This document shows, one piece after another, positions 26,119 to 35,056 of a stretch of DNA of 64,000 bases (position 1 is the stretch's first letter; each line of letters begins with the position of its first letter). Both the position numbers and the translations under genes were made by a program. The notes below the pieces were generated by a model. That model was not told where the DNA came from, did not search any database, and was given only the letters and a program-made list of their open reading frames with translations. This DNA is from Vagococcus vulneris (GTDB taxonomy: Bacteria > Bacillota > Bacilli > Lactobacillales > Vagococcaceae): the NCBI RefSeq assembly GCF_003950515.1, contig NZ_NGJS01000004.1:62001-126000 (forward strand), in the 5' to 3' direction.

Positions 26119-29100
26119 GTGTTGGGAATTAATAAAAATATCAAGCGTTTAGTGCTTCCAGCGCTAAAACCGATAGTATCACCAAGTGGTAAAATTATCG
26201 ATACGTATACAAAATACTTTAAAGAAACTGAAATCCAGCCAAATACATTTTTATTTGAGAGCCGTGATGGTCAATCAATGACAGATTCACCGCTAGCCAT
26301 TTTTGAATACCTGTTAGCAACAGATACAGAGCGTAAAAATACATATGTCTGGAGTATTGTTTCTTCACCAGAACTTGATATAGTGCTAAAAAAGTATCGC
26401 TCAGAAACCAATATCATTTTTGTCGAACGTGAGTCAGATGACTATTTGAAATGGCTGTGTCAAGCACAGTACTTAATTAATAATGCGACATTTCAACAAT
26501 ATGTCATCATCAAAGAAGAACAAACGTATATCAACACTTGGCATGGTACACCATTAAAGACAATGGGTTACGATATCCCAGGAAATCCGGCAGATGCTAA
26601 AAATGTAGTTCGTAATTTTTTTATGTCGACTTTTTTATTAAGTCCAAACGCACACACTACAAACATGTATTTAGACAGTTATCGATTACGGGGTGGCTAT
26701 GAAGGGCATGTCCTAGAAGCAGGATATCCACGTATCGATCAGACGTTTCGAACCAATCATGATGATTTATTGAAAACGTTGTTTGAATTTAAAAGAGATA
26801 TTGATTTAAGCAAAAAGATAATGCTATACACGCCAACATGGAAAGGCGCAAGTGTCAACAGTGCCCGTAATGACTTGGAGCAGATCTATCAAGAATTAGC
26901 ATCAATCAGACAAGAGTTTGGCGATACATATAATGTATTGGTGAAAGTCCACCCATTTCTTTACGAACAGGCAGCTGCTTTTAAAAAGATTGTGCCATAT
27001 CTGATTCCTGACTGCATTGATACCAACAAGTTATTGGGTATCGTTGATTTATTAATTACCGACTACTCAAGTATCTTTTTTGATTTTTTAGTAACTGATC
27101 GACCGATTCTATTTTATTGCTGGGATGATGACTTGTATACAAGTGACCGCGGCAAATACTTCGAATACGATGAATTACCTGGACCTGTCGCTTTTACGAT
27201 TGATGAATTGAAAAAAAATATCGCTGATTTGGATGAAGTAACAGCAGCGAGTCGTTCCAACTATGAGCGATTTAAAAAAATGTTTGTCCCATATGATGAT
27301 GGACAAACAACCAAACGCTACGTCGAATATATCCTGTATGGTAAGATGCCCGAAGCTCAACAGATGACTGTTATCAATGGTCATTCAGGGAAAATTAAAT
27401 TATTGATTTATCCTGGAGGCATGAGAAACAATGGCATTACGAGCAGTGCGATTAACTTGATTCAAAATATTGATACGCGTAAATATGATGTGACTTGTTT
27501 CTTGGATCAATCAGGTACAATGGAGCAGCAGACCAATATTGGCCTACTGCCAAAATCCACGCATTTGATTTTCAGATTCGGCAATCCGAATTTTACGACT
27601 AAAGAAGGGTATCAAGACTTGCGGATACAAGCCAGAGGATATAAGAATGATGCATCGTACCCTGATGAGATATACGAGCGCGAGTGCTTGCGTCTTTTAG
27701 GCAATCAACATTTTGATGTAGCTATTGATTTTAGCGGATACAGTTTATACTGGTCTAAATTGATTTTGGCAAGCCAATCAAAAATGCGAATTTGTTATAT
27801 GCACAGTGATATGCTGTCTGACATGAACCGCGTTGTCAATGGGCGAAAAATACATAAAGTTAATCTACGTGGCTTGTTTAGTCTGTATCATCGTTTTGAT
27901 TACTTGATGTCCGTTTCAGATATTACACGTCAAACAAATGCTGACAACTTAGCAAAATATGCGGCAGCTGAAAAGTTTGTTTACACACCAAATACTATCA
28001 ATCCCGATCGTATTTTGGGCAAGTTAAAGCCGACGACTGATAAAGTTATTAATAAAACAGTATTGTTGCCTCGTGAGGGAATCATTACCATCGATAGCAG
28101 CGTGCCACTTAGAGGATACAATGCCCGTCCAGATTTTTACTATGCCAAAAAGCGAACCATAGATCTAATAGGTCCAAATGTTGCAGTGCTTGGTGAATTT
28201 GAGATGGGTGAGCAGACGTACTACAAAATAAGTCAAAATGGTTGCTATTTAGGCTGGGTTAGACAGGATGTCATCAATATCTTACCCGATCATATCACAG
28301 ATACAGAAAAAGTTGCTTATTTTGGTAAATTAGCGACAACAAATCGCAGTCAGTTATTTGATGGGCCAATTAGTTTAGATGAAACAGTCCCATTGGGTAA
28401 TGCCCGTTACATGAGAAATCTGTACGTGACCGTGCCAGAAATTATATCAACACAAACTAATTGCTACGTACCGGTTATTGTTGGCAGGAAAAAGTATGGT
28501 TATGTTCCGCTATCAAGCATTCGCTTATCTTATCGTTTTAATCAGACAGCCGATGGTCATGTTAGTTTTGGTAAAAAGATCGGTCGCAAGCTATTAACAG
28601 GACTCGACCATTTGCAGCATCGAGAAATATTTAAACAATTAAAAGAACAGCCGACAAAACGAATTGATTTTAAAGGTTATTATCAAAATACGTTGGCGAC
28701 AGATATTCTTTGTTCAAAAGTCCCTAATCCGACGGCAGAAAAAATTTCTATCGGTGTGCGTGAGCTAGTTTATGTTCATTCATTAAACACAAATAGTTTT
28801 GGTAACTGGTACCTGATTGAAATGGAAGTGGGTAATTTTGTTTGGGTCGAACAAGAACAATTGATGTTGTCAAATTTAGAAGAGACAAGAATTTACTCAA
28901 ATGAAAAAACCTTCTATTATGTAGATATTTTGTTGCCAGAAGTGAATGTTTATGCCTCAGAAAAAGATATTCTAACAAACAACTATCAATTAGTAAAAGC
29001 CTTGCCACTAGTTAAAGTAGTTCGTGAGTTAGTTACGACTGACGATCAGACGTTTATTCAAGTTGAGTGGCAAGATAAATTGGTTTGGCTAAATCAAGAA

Positions 29101-29703
29101 GATACAGAAAATAGTTTGGCTTATGGCATGTTTAACAACAATAAAGACTATATCCCTTATCCAAATAATGCTGAAACTAATTTTGTGACAATGGGTCGTT
29201 TATCACCAGAAAAAAATCAAGTTCAGCTAGTTGAAGCTTTCGCTGCGTATTACCAAGAAAAACAAAGCGGTTATCTTTATTTGATTGGATCCGGTCCGGA
29301 ACAAGAAAAATTGGAAGCGGCTGTAGACAAATACCAATTAAATAATCGTGTTATTTTTGTCGGACAGATGTCAAATCCTTTTGAGTTTATGCGGCGATGT
29401 GATATTTTTGTGTTAACATCTTTATATGAAGGTCAACCGATGGTATTATTAGAGGCAATGACATTAGGTATGTCAATTATTTCGACAGATATCCCTGCTT
29501 GTCGCCATGTTTTAGAGGACGGACGCTACGGCTGTCTGACGAAAACAAACGATGCTATTGGTGTGAAAGAGGCAATGATTGCAGTTGCGGATAAACAATA
29601 CGAGTTTGAAGCCTTTGATCCATATGGCTATAATCAAAAAGCAATAGAGCATTTCTATCGATACATTGATACCGATTCAGAGGAGGAAGATAAGCATGAG
29701 TAA
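26119..29703 (+). CDS. Fusion of TagF-type glycerophosphotransferase and GT4 glycosyltransferase split by SH3/GW-like repeats
   Basis: A 1194-residue protein. Residues 1-410 are a second TagF-type domain (TWHGTPLKTMGYD near 140, LITDYSSIFFDFL near 314). Residues 430-640 look like the N-terminal half of a GT-B glycosyltransferase (PGGMRNNGITSSAINLI, then CYMHSDMLSDMNR). Residues 1018-1160 are a clear GT4 C-terminal domain (MGRLSPEKNQVQLVEAF, SLYEGQPMVLLEAMTLG). Between them, about 643-1015, lie SH3/GW-like units ending in G-W-V or V-W-V strands (CYLGWVRQD, KYGYVPLSS, NFVWVEQEQ, KLVWLNQED). The probable role is to polymerise and glycosylate teichoic acid. It starts at GTG one base after the previous stop. 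Confidence 0.85.
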   Translation: MLGINKNIKRLVLPALKPIVSPSGKIIDTYTKYFKETEIQPNTFLFESRDGQSMTDSPLAIFEYLLATDTERKNTYVWSIVSSPELDIVLKKYRSETNIIFVERESDDYLKWLCQAQYLINNATFQQYVIIKEEQTYINTWHGTPLKTMGYDIPGNPADAKNVVRNFFMSTFLLSPNAHTTNMYLDSYRLRGGYEGHVLEAGYPRIDQTFRTNHDDLLKTLFEFKRDIDLSKKIMLYTPTWKGASVNSARNDLEQIYQELASIRQEFGDTYNVLVKVHPFLYEQAAAFKKIVPYLIPDCIDTNKLLGIVDLLITDYSSIFFDFLVTDRPILFYCWDDDLYTSDRGKYFEYDELPGPVAFTIDELKKNIADLDEVTAASRSNYERFKKMFVPYDDGQTTKRYVEYILYGKMPEAQQMTVINGHSGKIKLLIYPGGMRNNGITSSAINLIQNIDTRKYDVTCFLDQSGTMEQQTNIGLLPKSTHLIFRFGNPNFTTKEGYQDLRIQARGYKNDASYPDEIYERECLRLLGNQHFDVAIDFSGYSLYWSKLILASQSKMRICYMHSDMLSDMNRVVNGRKIHKVNLRGLFSLYHRFDYLMSVSDITRQTNADNLAKYAAAEKFVYTPNTINPDRILGKLKPTTDKVINKTVLLPREGIITIDSSVPLRGYNARPDFYYAKKRTIDLIGPNVAVLGEFEMGEQTYYKISQNGCYLGWVRQDVINILPDHITDTEKVAYFGKLATTNRSQLFDGPISLDETVPLGNARYMRNLYVTVPEIISTQTNCYVPVIVGRKKYGYVPLSSIRLSYRFNQTADGHVSFGKKIGRKLLTGLDHLQHREIFKQLKEQPTKRIDFKGYYQNTLATDILCSKVPNPTAEKISIGVRELVYVHSLNTNSFGNWYLIEMEVGNFVWVEQEQLMLSNLEETRIYSNEKTFYYVDILLPEVNVYASEKDILTNNYQLVKALPLVKVVRELVTTDDQTFIQVEWQDKLVWLNQEDTENSLAYGMFNNNKDYIPYPNNAETNFVTMGRLSPEKNQVQLVEAFAAYYQEKQSGYLYLIGSGPEQEKLEAAVDKYQLNNRVIFVGQMSNPFEFMRRCDIFVLTSLYEGQPMVLLEAMTLGMSIISTDIPACRHVLEDGRYGCLTKTNDAIGVKEAMIAVADKQYEFEAFDPYGYNQKAIEHFYRYIDTDSEEEDKHE

Positions 29704-30646
29704 ATATTTAGTAACAGGTGGTGCTGGTTTTATTGGCTCTAACCTGACCAACTATCTCGTTGAGCAAGGACATGAAGTTATCGTAGTTGATGATTTATCT
29801 ATGGGAAAAATCAGTAACCTAAATGATTCGGATAAAATAGATTTTATTAAGAGTAGTGTGACAGATGAAACGTTAATGACCAGTTTAATGGTGAATCATG
29901 ATTTTGATTATATTTTTCATTTAGCTGCAATAGCTAGCGTAGCTGATTCTGTCGAACGACCAGTCGAAACACATCACGTCAACTTTGACAGTGTGCTACT
30001 ATTATTAGAACTAATCAGACAGTATCAACCTAAATTGAAGCGATTGATTTTTTCATCTTCAGCAGCTGTTTATGGTGATGAACCAACACTGCCAAAAGCT
30101 GAAGAATCGGTGATTCGCCCGCTGACACCATATGCTATTGATAAATTTGCTGCAGAAAAATATGTGTTGGCCTATAACAATCTATATAATGTTCCGGCTA
30201 CAGCCGTACGTTTCTTTAATATTTTTGGACCAAATCAAAATCCAGAGTCACCTTATTCAGGTGTGATTTCTATTCTGTTGGATCGTTTTGCAAAAGCTAA
30301 GGCTGGTGAAGAGGCAGTCTTTACACTGTTTGGTGATGGGGAACAAACAAGAGATTTCGTCTTTATCGAAGATGTGATTCAGGCACTATTACTAGTAGCT
30401 GAAAAAGAATCTGCACGTGGCGAAGTCTTTAATGTCGGTAACTCTAACCAAACATCATTAAATGATTTATTAGCACTATTGTCTGAGTTAACACAGACAA
30501 ATATTACAATCGTTAATGAAGCAGAACGTCAAGGTGACATAAAAGAATCATATGCAAATAATGATAAATTATCGGCACTTGGGTTTCAAGGAAACTATAC
30601 GGTGAAGACAGGTCTGAAAAAATATTTAGATTTTATTGAATTTTAG
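29696..30646 (+). CDS. NAD-dependent sugar epimerase/dehydratase (GalE/WbpP-like SDR)
   Basis: Extended short-chain dehydrogenase of 316 residues. It has the NAD motif GGAGFIGSN (residues 8-16), the catalytic YAIDK (Y-x3-K), SSSAAVYGDE and the late GDGEQTRDFVFIEDV. It probably interconverts UDP-GlcNAc/UDP-GalNAc or UDP-glucose/UDP-galactose; the substrate is not fixed by sequence alone. ATG 29696 is preceded by AGGAGGAAG and overlaps the fusion gene by 8 bases, so it is coupled to it and may supply its sugar donor. Confidence 0.88.
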   Translation: MSKYLVTGGAGFIGSNLTNYLVEQGHEVIVVDDLSMGKISNLNDSDKIDFIKSSVTDETLMTSLMVNHDFDYIFHLAAIASVADSVERPVETHHVNFDSVLLLLELIRQYQPKLKRLIFSSSAAVYGDEPTLPKAEESVIRPLTPYAIDKFAAEKYVLAYNNLYNVPATAVRFFNIFGPNQNPESPYSGVISILLDRFAKAKAGEEAVFTLFGDGEQTRDFVFIEDVIQALLLVAEKESARGEVFNVGNSNQTSLNDLLALLSELTQTNITIVNEAERQGDIKESYANNDKLSALGFQGNYTVKTGLKKYLDFIEF

Positions 30647-30667
30647 CATCGATGTCGTCTAGATACA

Positions 30668-30722
30668 GAGGGTCAGTCCAAACTAATTATTAGTTTGATA
30701 CTGGCCTTCCGTTTGTTTTTTT
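30668..30722 (+). terminator. Terminator at the end of the teichoic acid operon
   Basis: A long hairpin, GGGTCAGT and ACTGGCC with inner AAACTAAT/ATTAGTTT, is followed by GTTTGTTTTTTT. Confidence 0.8.
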
Positions 30723-30770
30723 GCTATATAAAAGGGGCGAAAAAAGAATACGTCAAAAAGGAGCGATTAA

Positions 30771-31874
30771 ATGAAGAAGGTAATGAGTGTTTTTGGGACA
30801 CGACCAGAAGCTATCAAAATGGCACCATTAATTAAGGAATTAGAGATGCATAAAGAAGCGATAGAGTCAGTTGTGGTTGTCACAGCACAACATCGGGAAA
30901 TGCTGGATCAAGTCTTGGATATCTTTGATATTACGCCTGATTATGATTTAAATATCATGCAGAAAAATCAATCATTATCGCAAATGACCAGCCGAGTACT
31001 GATGCAGATTGATGACATTTTATTGAAAGAGCAGCCTGATATCGTCTTAGTTCATGGTGATACCACGACATCATTTGTTGCCGGATTAGCTGCCTTTTAT
31101 CATCAGATTAAAATCGGTCATGTCGAAGCTGGGTTAAGAACGTGGGATAAGATGGCACCTTTTCCAGAGGAAATGAATCGTCAAATGACGGATGTCTTGT
31201 CAGATGTGTACTTCGCACCAACAGAACTGAGCCGACAAAATTTATTGAAACAGAATATTCCGGATGAAAAAATCTACGTAACTGGCAACACAGTCGTTGA
31301 TGCGTTACAGCAGACAACCAAAATGGGCTTTACCCACCAAGTAGTGTCAGACTTAAAAGCTGATAGTCGAAAAATTCTACTAACCATGCATCGCCGTGAA
31401 AATATCGGTGAACCGATGGAACAGGTCTTTAACGCAGTGAAGCGTGTGGTGGAGGCTGATGAAACGATTGAAGTGATTTATCCTGTTCATCCCAACCCTA
31501 AAGTAAAGTCTCTGGCAAAAGAAGTGCTAGGTAGTCATCCGCAGATTCATTTGATTGAGCCGCTTGATGTTGTTGGGTTTCATAACTGTATGTCGCAAGT
31601 CGATCTCATTTTGAGTGATTCCGGTGGTGTACAAGAAGAGGCTCCGTCACTAAAAAAACCAGTATTGGTTCTGCGAGATAGTACCGAACGACCGGAAGGT
31701 ATCGAGACAGGTATTCTGAAAGTGGTAGGCACAGAAGAAGAAAAAGTCTATAAAGAAATTACTCATATATTAAATAACTCAGAAGTATATAATAAGGTAA
31801 CAAATCAACCGAATCCGTATGGTGACGGACATGCCAGTCAAAAAATCGTAGAGATATTATATAATATAATTTAA
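30771..31874 (+). CDS. mnaA: UDP-N-acetylglucosamine 2-epimerase (non-hydrolysing)
   Basis: Makes UDP-ManNAc from UDP-GlcNAc, the donor for TagA. It has 367 residues of the WecB/MnaA family: FGTRPEAIKMAPLI at the start, HGDTTTSFVAGL, HVEAGLRTWD, PEEMNR, and ILSDSGGVQEEAP near residue 285. AAAGGAG precedes the ATG. It stands after the teichoic acid operon terminator and before the capsule operon, so it can feed both pathways. Confidence 0.95.
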   Translation: MKKVMSVFGTRPEAIKMAPLIKELEMHKEAIESVVVVTAQHREMLDQVLDIFDITPDYDLNIMQKNQSLSQMTSRVLMQIDDILLKEQPDIVLVHGDTTTSFVAGLAAFYHQIKIGHVEAGLRTWDKMAPFPEEMNRQMTDVLSDVYFAPTELSRQNLLKQNIPDEKIYVTGNTVVDALQQTTKMGFTHQVVSDLKADSRKILLTMHRRENIGEPMEQVFNAVKRVVEADETIEVIYPVHPNPKVKSLAKEVLGSHPQIHLIEPLDVVGFHNCMSQVDLILSDSGGVQEEAPSLKKPVLVLRDSTERPEGIETGILKVVGTEEEKVYKEITHILNNSEVYNKVTNQPNPYGDGHASQKIVEILYNII

Positions 31875-31957
31875 TTATTGAAATAGCATGTGTAAAATAC
31901 TGAAAAGTGTTATATTAATTATATTGCAATTCTGTCAAATAAGGTTTGGAGGAAATT

Positions 31958-32887
31958 ATGGAAGAAACAATCAGCTTACAGGAGATCGTCTCGCTGTTAA
32001 GAAGAAAGTTATTAATCATATTAATCGGGGTCTTTGTCGGGTTAGGACTATCTGCGGCCATCACATATTTTGTAATTACACCTAAATACAGCTCAACCAC
32101 ACAGTTAATCGCAACCAACAAAACCAACGAACAAAACAATGTTAATCAAGACGCGATTAACGCCAATCTATTAATGATTAATACGTATAAAGATTTTATT
32201 AAGGGCGATGTGGTGACAGAATCAGCTCGTAAAATCTTAGAAAAAGAATCAAATTATACTGGAACATCCAATCAATTAAAAGAGATGATTTCAGTTGAGC
32301 AAACACAAAATTCACAAATGTTTTCAATTAAAGTGACCTCACCTGATCCGGTGGAAGCAGCAAATATCGCAAACGTGGTTGCTAGCGTCTTTCAAAAAGA
32401 AGCTAAAAAATACACCAATGCGGATAAAGTGTCTGTTATTTCTAAAGCGGAAGTCAATAATAAACCAGTATCACCAAATGCCGTTATCAACTTGGCTATC
32501 GGTGTTGTGTTAGGTTTAATTGTTGGTGTCGGAGTGGCACTTATTACCGAGATGTTTAACCGAAACGTTAAATCACAAGATTTTGTGACGGATGTAATGG
32601 GGATTCCAGTATTAGCAAATATCCCGTTATTTGATAAGAAAAAAATGGGTCAGTACACAAAATTGCAAAGTCGTATTATGAATGAGGGAACTGTCACTTT
32701 TGAGTCAGAGTACTATGCTGTGGATATGGATGATGAAGTTGACGGCTTGGATCTAGACTTTCCTTCAGATCAAGATACAATCAATTTAGAAAAAATCAAT
32801 TTAGATAGAATCACACGGTCAATTGATGAGCTGCAAGACGAGGAATATAATCAAAACGATCGACGCAGTCAACGTCACCGTGTGTAG
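31958..32887 (+). CDS. cpsC: Capsule chain-length / BY-kinase activator protein (CpsC/Wzd)
   Basis: Membrane partner of the CpsD tyrosine kinase, controlling polymer length. It has 309 residues with Wzz topology: membrane helices at about 23-43 and 176-196 enclosing an extracellular loop. The usual family length is near 230; here an acidic cytoplasmic tail of about 75 residues (YYAVDMDDEVDGLDLDF and following) is added after the second helix. ATG 31958 is 4 nt after TTGGAGGAA; the in-frame TTG at 31946 lies on that site and is rejected. First gene of the capsule operon. Confidence 0.9.
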   Translation: MEETISLQEIVSLLRRKLLIILIGVFVGLGLSAAITYFVITPKYSSTTQLIATNKTNEQNNVNQDAINANLLMINTYKDFIKGDVVTESARKILEKESNYTGTSNQLKEMISVEQTQNSQMFSIKVTSPDPVEAANIANVVASVFQKEAKKYTNADKVSVISKAEVNNKPVSPNAVINLAIGVVLGLIVGVGVALITEMFNRNVKSQDFVTDVMGIPVLANIPLFDKKKMGQYTKLQSRIMNEGTVTFESEYYAVDMDDEVDGLDLDFPSDQDTINLEKINLDRITRSIDELQDEEYNQNDRRSQRHRV

Positions 32888-32901
32888 TTAGGGAGGAAAA
32901 A

Positions 32902-33600
32902 ATGGGGAAAAAAGAAAAGAATAATTTGACTCGTCCAAAAGGATCAGCGCTATTTACAATTGCTGATCCTAAATCGCCGACGTCAGAACAATATAAAACC
33001 TTAAGAACCAATATCAAGTTTGCCCAAGTCGACCAGCCGATTAAAACACTGGTTGTGACATCACCAGGAGCTTCGGAGGGGAAATCAACAACAGCCTCTA
33101 ATCTAGCGATTACTTTTGCCCAAGTCGGCATGAACACACTATTGATTGATGCTGATATGCGCCGTCCAACGTGTCATATGACATTTGGTTTGGATAATGG
33201 CGTTGGTTTATCTAATCTTTTGACTGTTCGTAGTATGTCACTAAATGATGTCACGCAGGCATCAGGTGTTGAGAATCTATCCGTCATAACCAGCGGACCT
33301 AAATCACCAAATCCATCGGAGTTATTGGCTTCTGTCAGAATGCGTAAAGTGATTAAATTAGTCAGTGAATTTTATGATTTTGTGATATTTGATATGCCGC
33401 CTGTTGTTCAGGTAACTGATGCACAATTAATTGCATCACAAGTTGACGGCGTTATTTTGTCAGTCCGTGAGGGAGTTACTAATAAAGTTATGGCACAAAA
33501 AGCAGTTTCCTTATTAGATCAGGTACAGGCCAACATCTTAGGTGCAGTGTATACTGGAGTCGAGGATACTCAAGGTTACTACGCTTACTCATATAGTTAG
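32902..33600 (+). CDS. cpsD: Capsular tyrosine-protein kinase (CpsD/Wze)
   Basis: Bacterial tyrosine kinase of 232 residues that autophosphorylates and couples to CpsC to regulate export. It has Walker A SPGASEGKSTTASN (54-67), Walker A' LLIDADMRRPT and Walker B FVIFDMPPV. The C-terminus is a short tyrosine cluster, GYYAYSYS, the phosphorylation site. It lies 14 bp after cpsC. CpsB, encoded next, is the opposing phosphatase. Confidence 0.95.
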   Translation: MGKKEKNNLTRPKGSALFTIADPKSPTSEQYKTLRTNIKFAQVDQPIKTLVVTSPGASEGKSTTASNLAITFAQVGMNTLLIDADMRRPTCHMTFGLDNGVGLSNLLTVRSMSLNDVTQASGVENLSVITSGPKSPNPSELLASVRMRKVIKLVSEFYDFVIFDMPPVVQVTDAQLIASQVDGVILSVREGVTNKVMAQKAVSLLDQVQANILGAVYTGVEDTQGYYAYSYS

Positions 33601-33615
33601 AAAGGAATGTACAAG

Positions 33616-34383
33616 ATGTCAATTGATATTCATTGCCACATATTACCGGGAATAGATGATGGAGCGAAAACGATTGAAGATTCGAAGACTATGGCGCGTG
33701 CTGCCGTGGCTGAAGGAATCACTCATATTCTTTGTACACCCCATCATAACAATGGCGTTTTTGATAATGATAAGTACGATGTCATTGATTATGTGAAGAC
33801 ACTGCAAGAAGCACTTGATGAGGATGGCATCCCGCTTATCCTTATGGAAGGTCAGGAAGTTCGCCTTTCTGGTGATATAATGGAACGTATCAAAAACGAT
33901 ACGATTCTCTTTGCTGATTTAAGTGATCGTTATATCTTGATCGAATTTCCGGCCGCAATTATCCCGACATATGCCGAACCTATTTTGTTTGAGATGTGTA
34001 CTCAAGGTATGACACCGATTATTGTTCATCCAGAGCGGAACTCTGCGATTATCAAGAATCCTAATGCCTTGCTGCCGTTTATCGAGATGGGCTGTATCTC
34101 GCAAGTGACCAATGCCAGTTACGTCGGCACCTTTGGTAAAAATATCGAGAAAACAGCTGAAATACTAATCAACTGTAATATGGCGCATGTCTTAGCATCT
34201 GATGCTCATAATACCGGTCGCCGTGGCTTTTATACCAAAGAAGCCGAAGCAAAATTGTTAAAACAGTTTGGTGAAGAGAAAGTAATGTTCTTCGAACAAA
34301 CTGCAAAAGATATCATCAACGGTGATTATACACAGACTTTGCCGGAAAAAGAGTATCACAAGAAATTTTTAGGGTTGTTTTAG
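33616..34383 (+). CDS. cpsB: Tyrosine-protein phosphatase CpsB (PHP family)
   Basis: Manganese-dependent phosphatase of 255 residues that dephosphorylates CpsD. Metal-binding PHP motifs are DIHCHILPGIDDGA (residues 4-17), CTPHHNNG, GQEVRL, VHPERN and the late ASDAHNTGRRGF. AAAGGA lies 9 nt before ATG 33616; ATG 33607 abuts that site. The order here is C-D-B rather than the pneumococcal B-C-D. It is the last gene with base composition like the teichoic block; the next gene begins the AT-rich cassette. Confidence 0.94.
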   Translation: MSIDIHCHILPGIDDGAKTIEDSKTMARAAVAEGITHILCTPHHNNGVFDNDKYDVIDYVKTLQEALDEDGIPLILMEGQEVRLSGDIMERIKNDTILFADLSDRYILIEFPAAIIPTYAEPILFEMCTQGMTPIIVHPERNSAIIKNPNALLPFIEMGCISQVTNASYVGTFGKNIEKTAEILINCNMAHVLASDAHNTGRRGFYTKEAEAKLLKQFGEEKVMFFEQTAKDIINGDYTQTLPEKEYHKKFLGLF

Positions 34384-34412
34384 AAGAAAATTGTTGGTTG
34401 GAGTGAAAAAGT

Positions 34413-35018
34413 ATGGAAAGTGAAGCGATTATGGAAAAAAGCGGATATCTCATAGCGAAAAGAATATGTGATTTTTTTATTGGAATTATAGGATTTATTC
34501 TCTCTTTGCCGATAATCTTAATTTTTTGTGTGATTATCCGATTAGAAAGTAAAGGCAGTCCACTGTATCTGCAAAAAAGGGTTGGCAAAAACGGCCGAGA
34601 GTTTACATTAGCTAAGTTGCGTTCAATGAGAATGGATGCTGAAAAAGATGGGCCTAAATGGGCAGATAAAGAAGATAATCGTGTAACAAAAGTTGGCAGT
34701 TTCATTAGGAAGACTAGAATTGATGAGTTACCTCAATTTTTTAATTTAATTACTGGAGATATGAGCTTGATTGGACCTAGACCAGAAAGACAAGTTTTTA
34801 TAGATGAGTTCTTAGAGTATATTCCTGATTTTAATGATCGTTTAAAAGTTAAACCTGGAATAACCGGGTATGCTCAAGTAAACGGAGGATACGAGATAAC
34901 GCCTAAAGAAAAATTGAAACTAGATAAAATCTATATAGAAAATCTATGTTTCAAAATGGATCTAAAGGTTTTTTTTGATACAATTCGAGTGGTTATTACT
35001 GGAAATGGTGCCAGATAA
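34413..35018 (+). CDS. Initiating sugar-1-phosphate transferase (CpsE/WcaJ catalytic domain)
   Basis: Starts capsule repeat-unit synthesis by moving a sugar phosphate onto undecaprenyl phosphate. It has 201 residues with only the catalytic part of the family (PglC-like size): KRICDFFIGIIGF re-entrant helix, LYLQKRVGKNGREFTLAKLRSM, IRKTRIDELPQFFN, SLIGPRPER and PGITGYAQVNG. The multi-spanning N-terminal domain of long CpsE proteins is absent. The sugar is not determined by sequence. From here the DNA is visibly more AT-rich, which suggests that the cassette came by exchange. Confidence 0.93.
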   Translation: MESEAIMEKSGYLIAKRICDFFIGIIGFILSLPIILIFCVIIRLESKGSPLYLQKRVGKNGREFTLAKLRSMRMDAEKDGPKWADKEDNRVTKVGSFIRKTRIDELPQFFNLITGDMSLIGPRPERQVFIDEFLEYIPDFNDRLKVKPGITGYAQVNGGYEITPKEKLKLDKIYIENLCFKMDLKVFFDTIRVVITGNGAR

Positions 35019-35056
35019 AAATTATCGTATAAGTTTATGTAGGGGAGAAGTTAAGT

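Noticed and set aside
32811-33137. Reverse-strand frame of 108 codons over cpsC-cpsD
   Set aside because: It is a mirror of strongly supported genes on the other strand and has no start signal.
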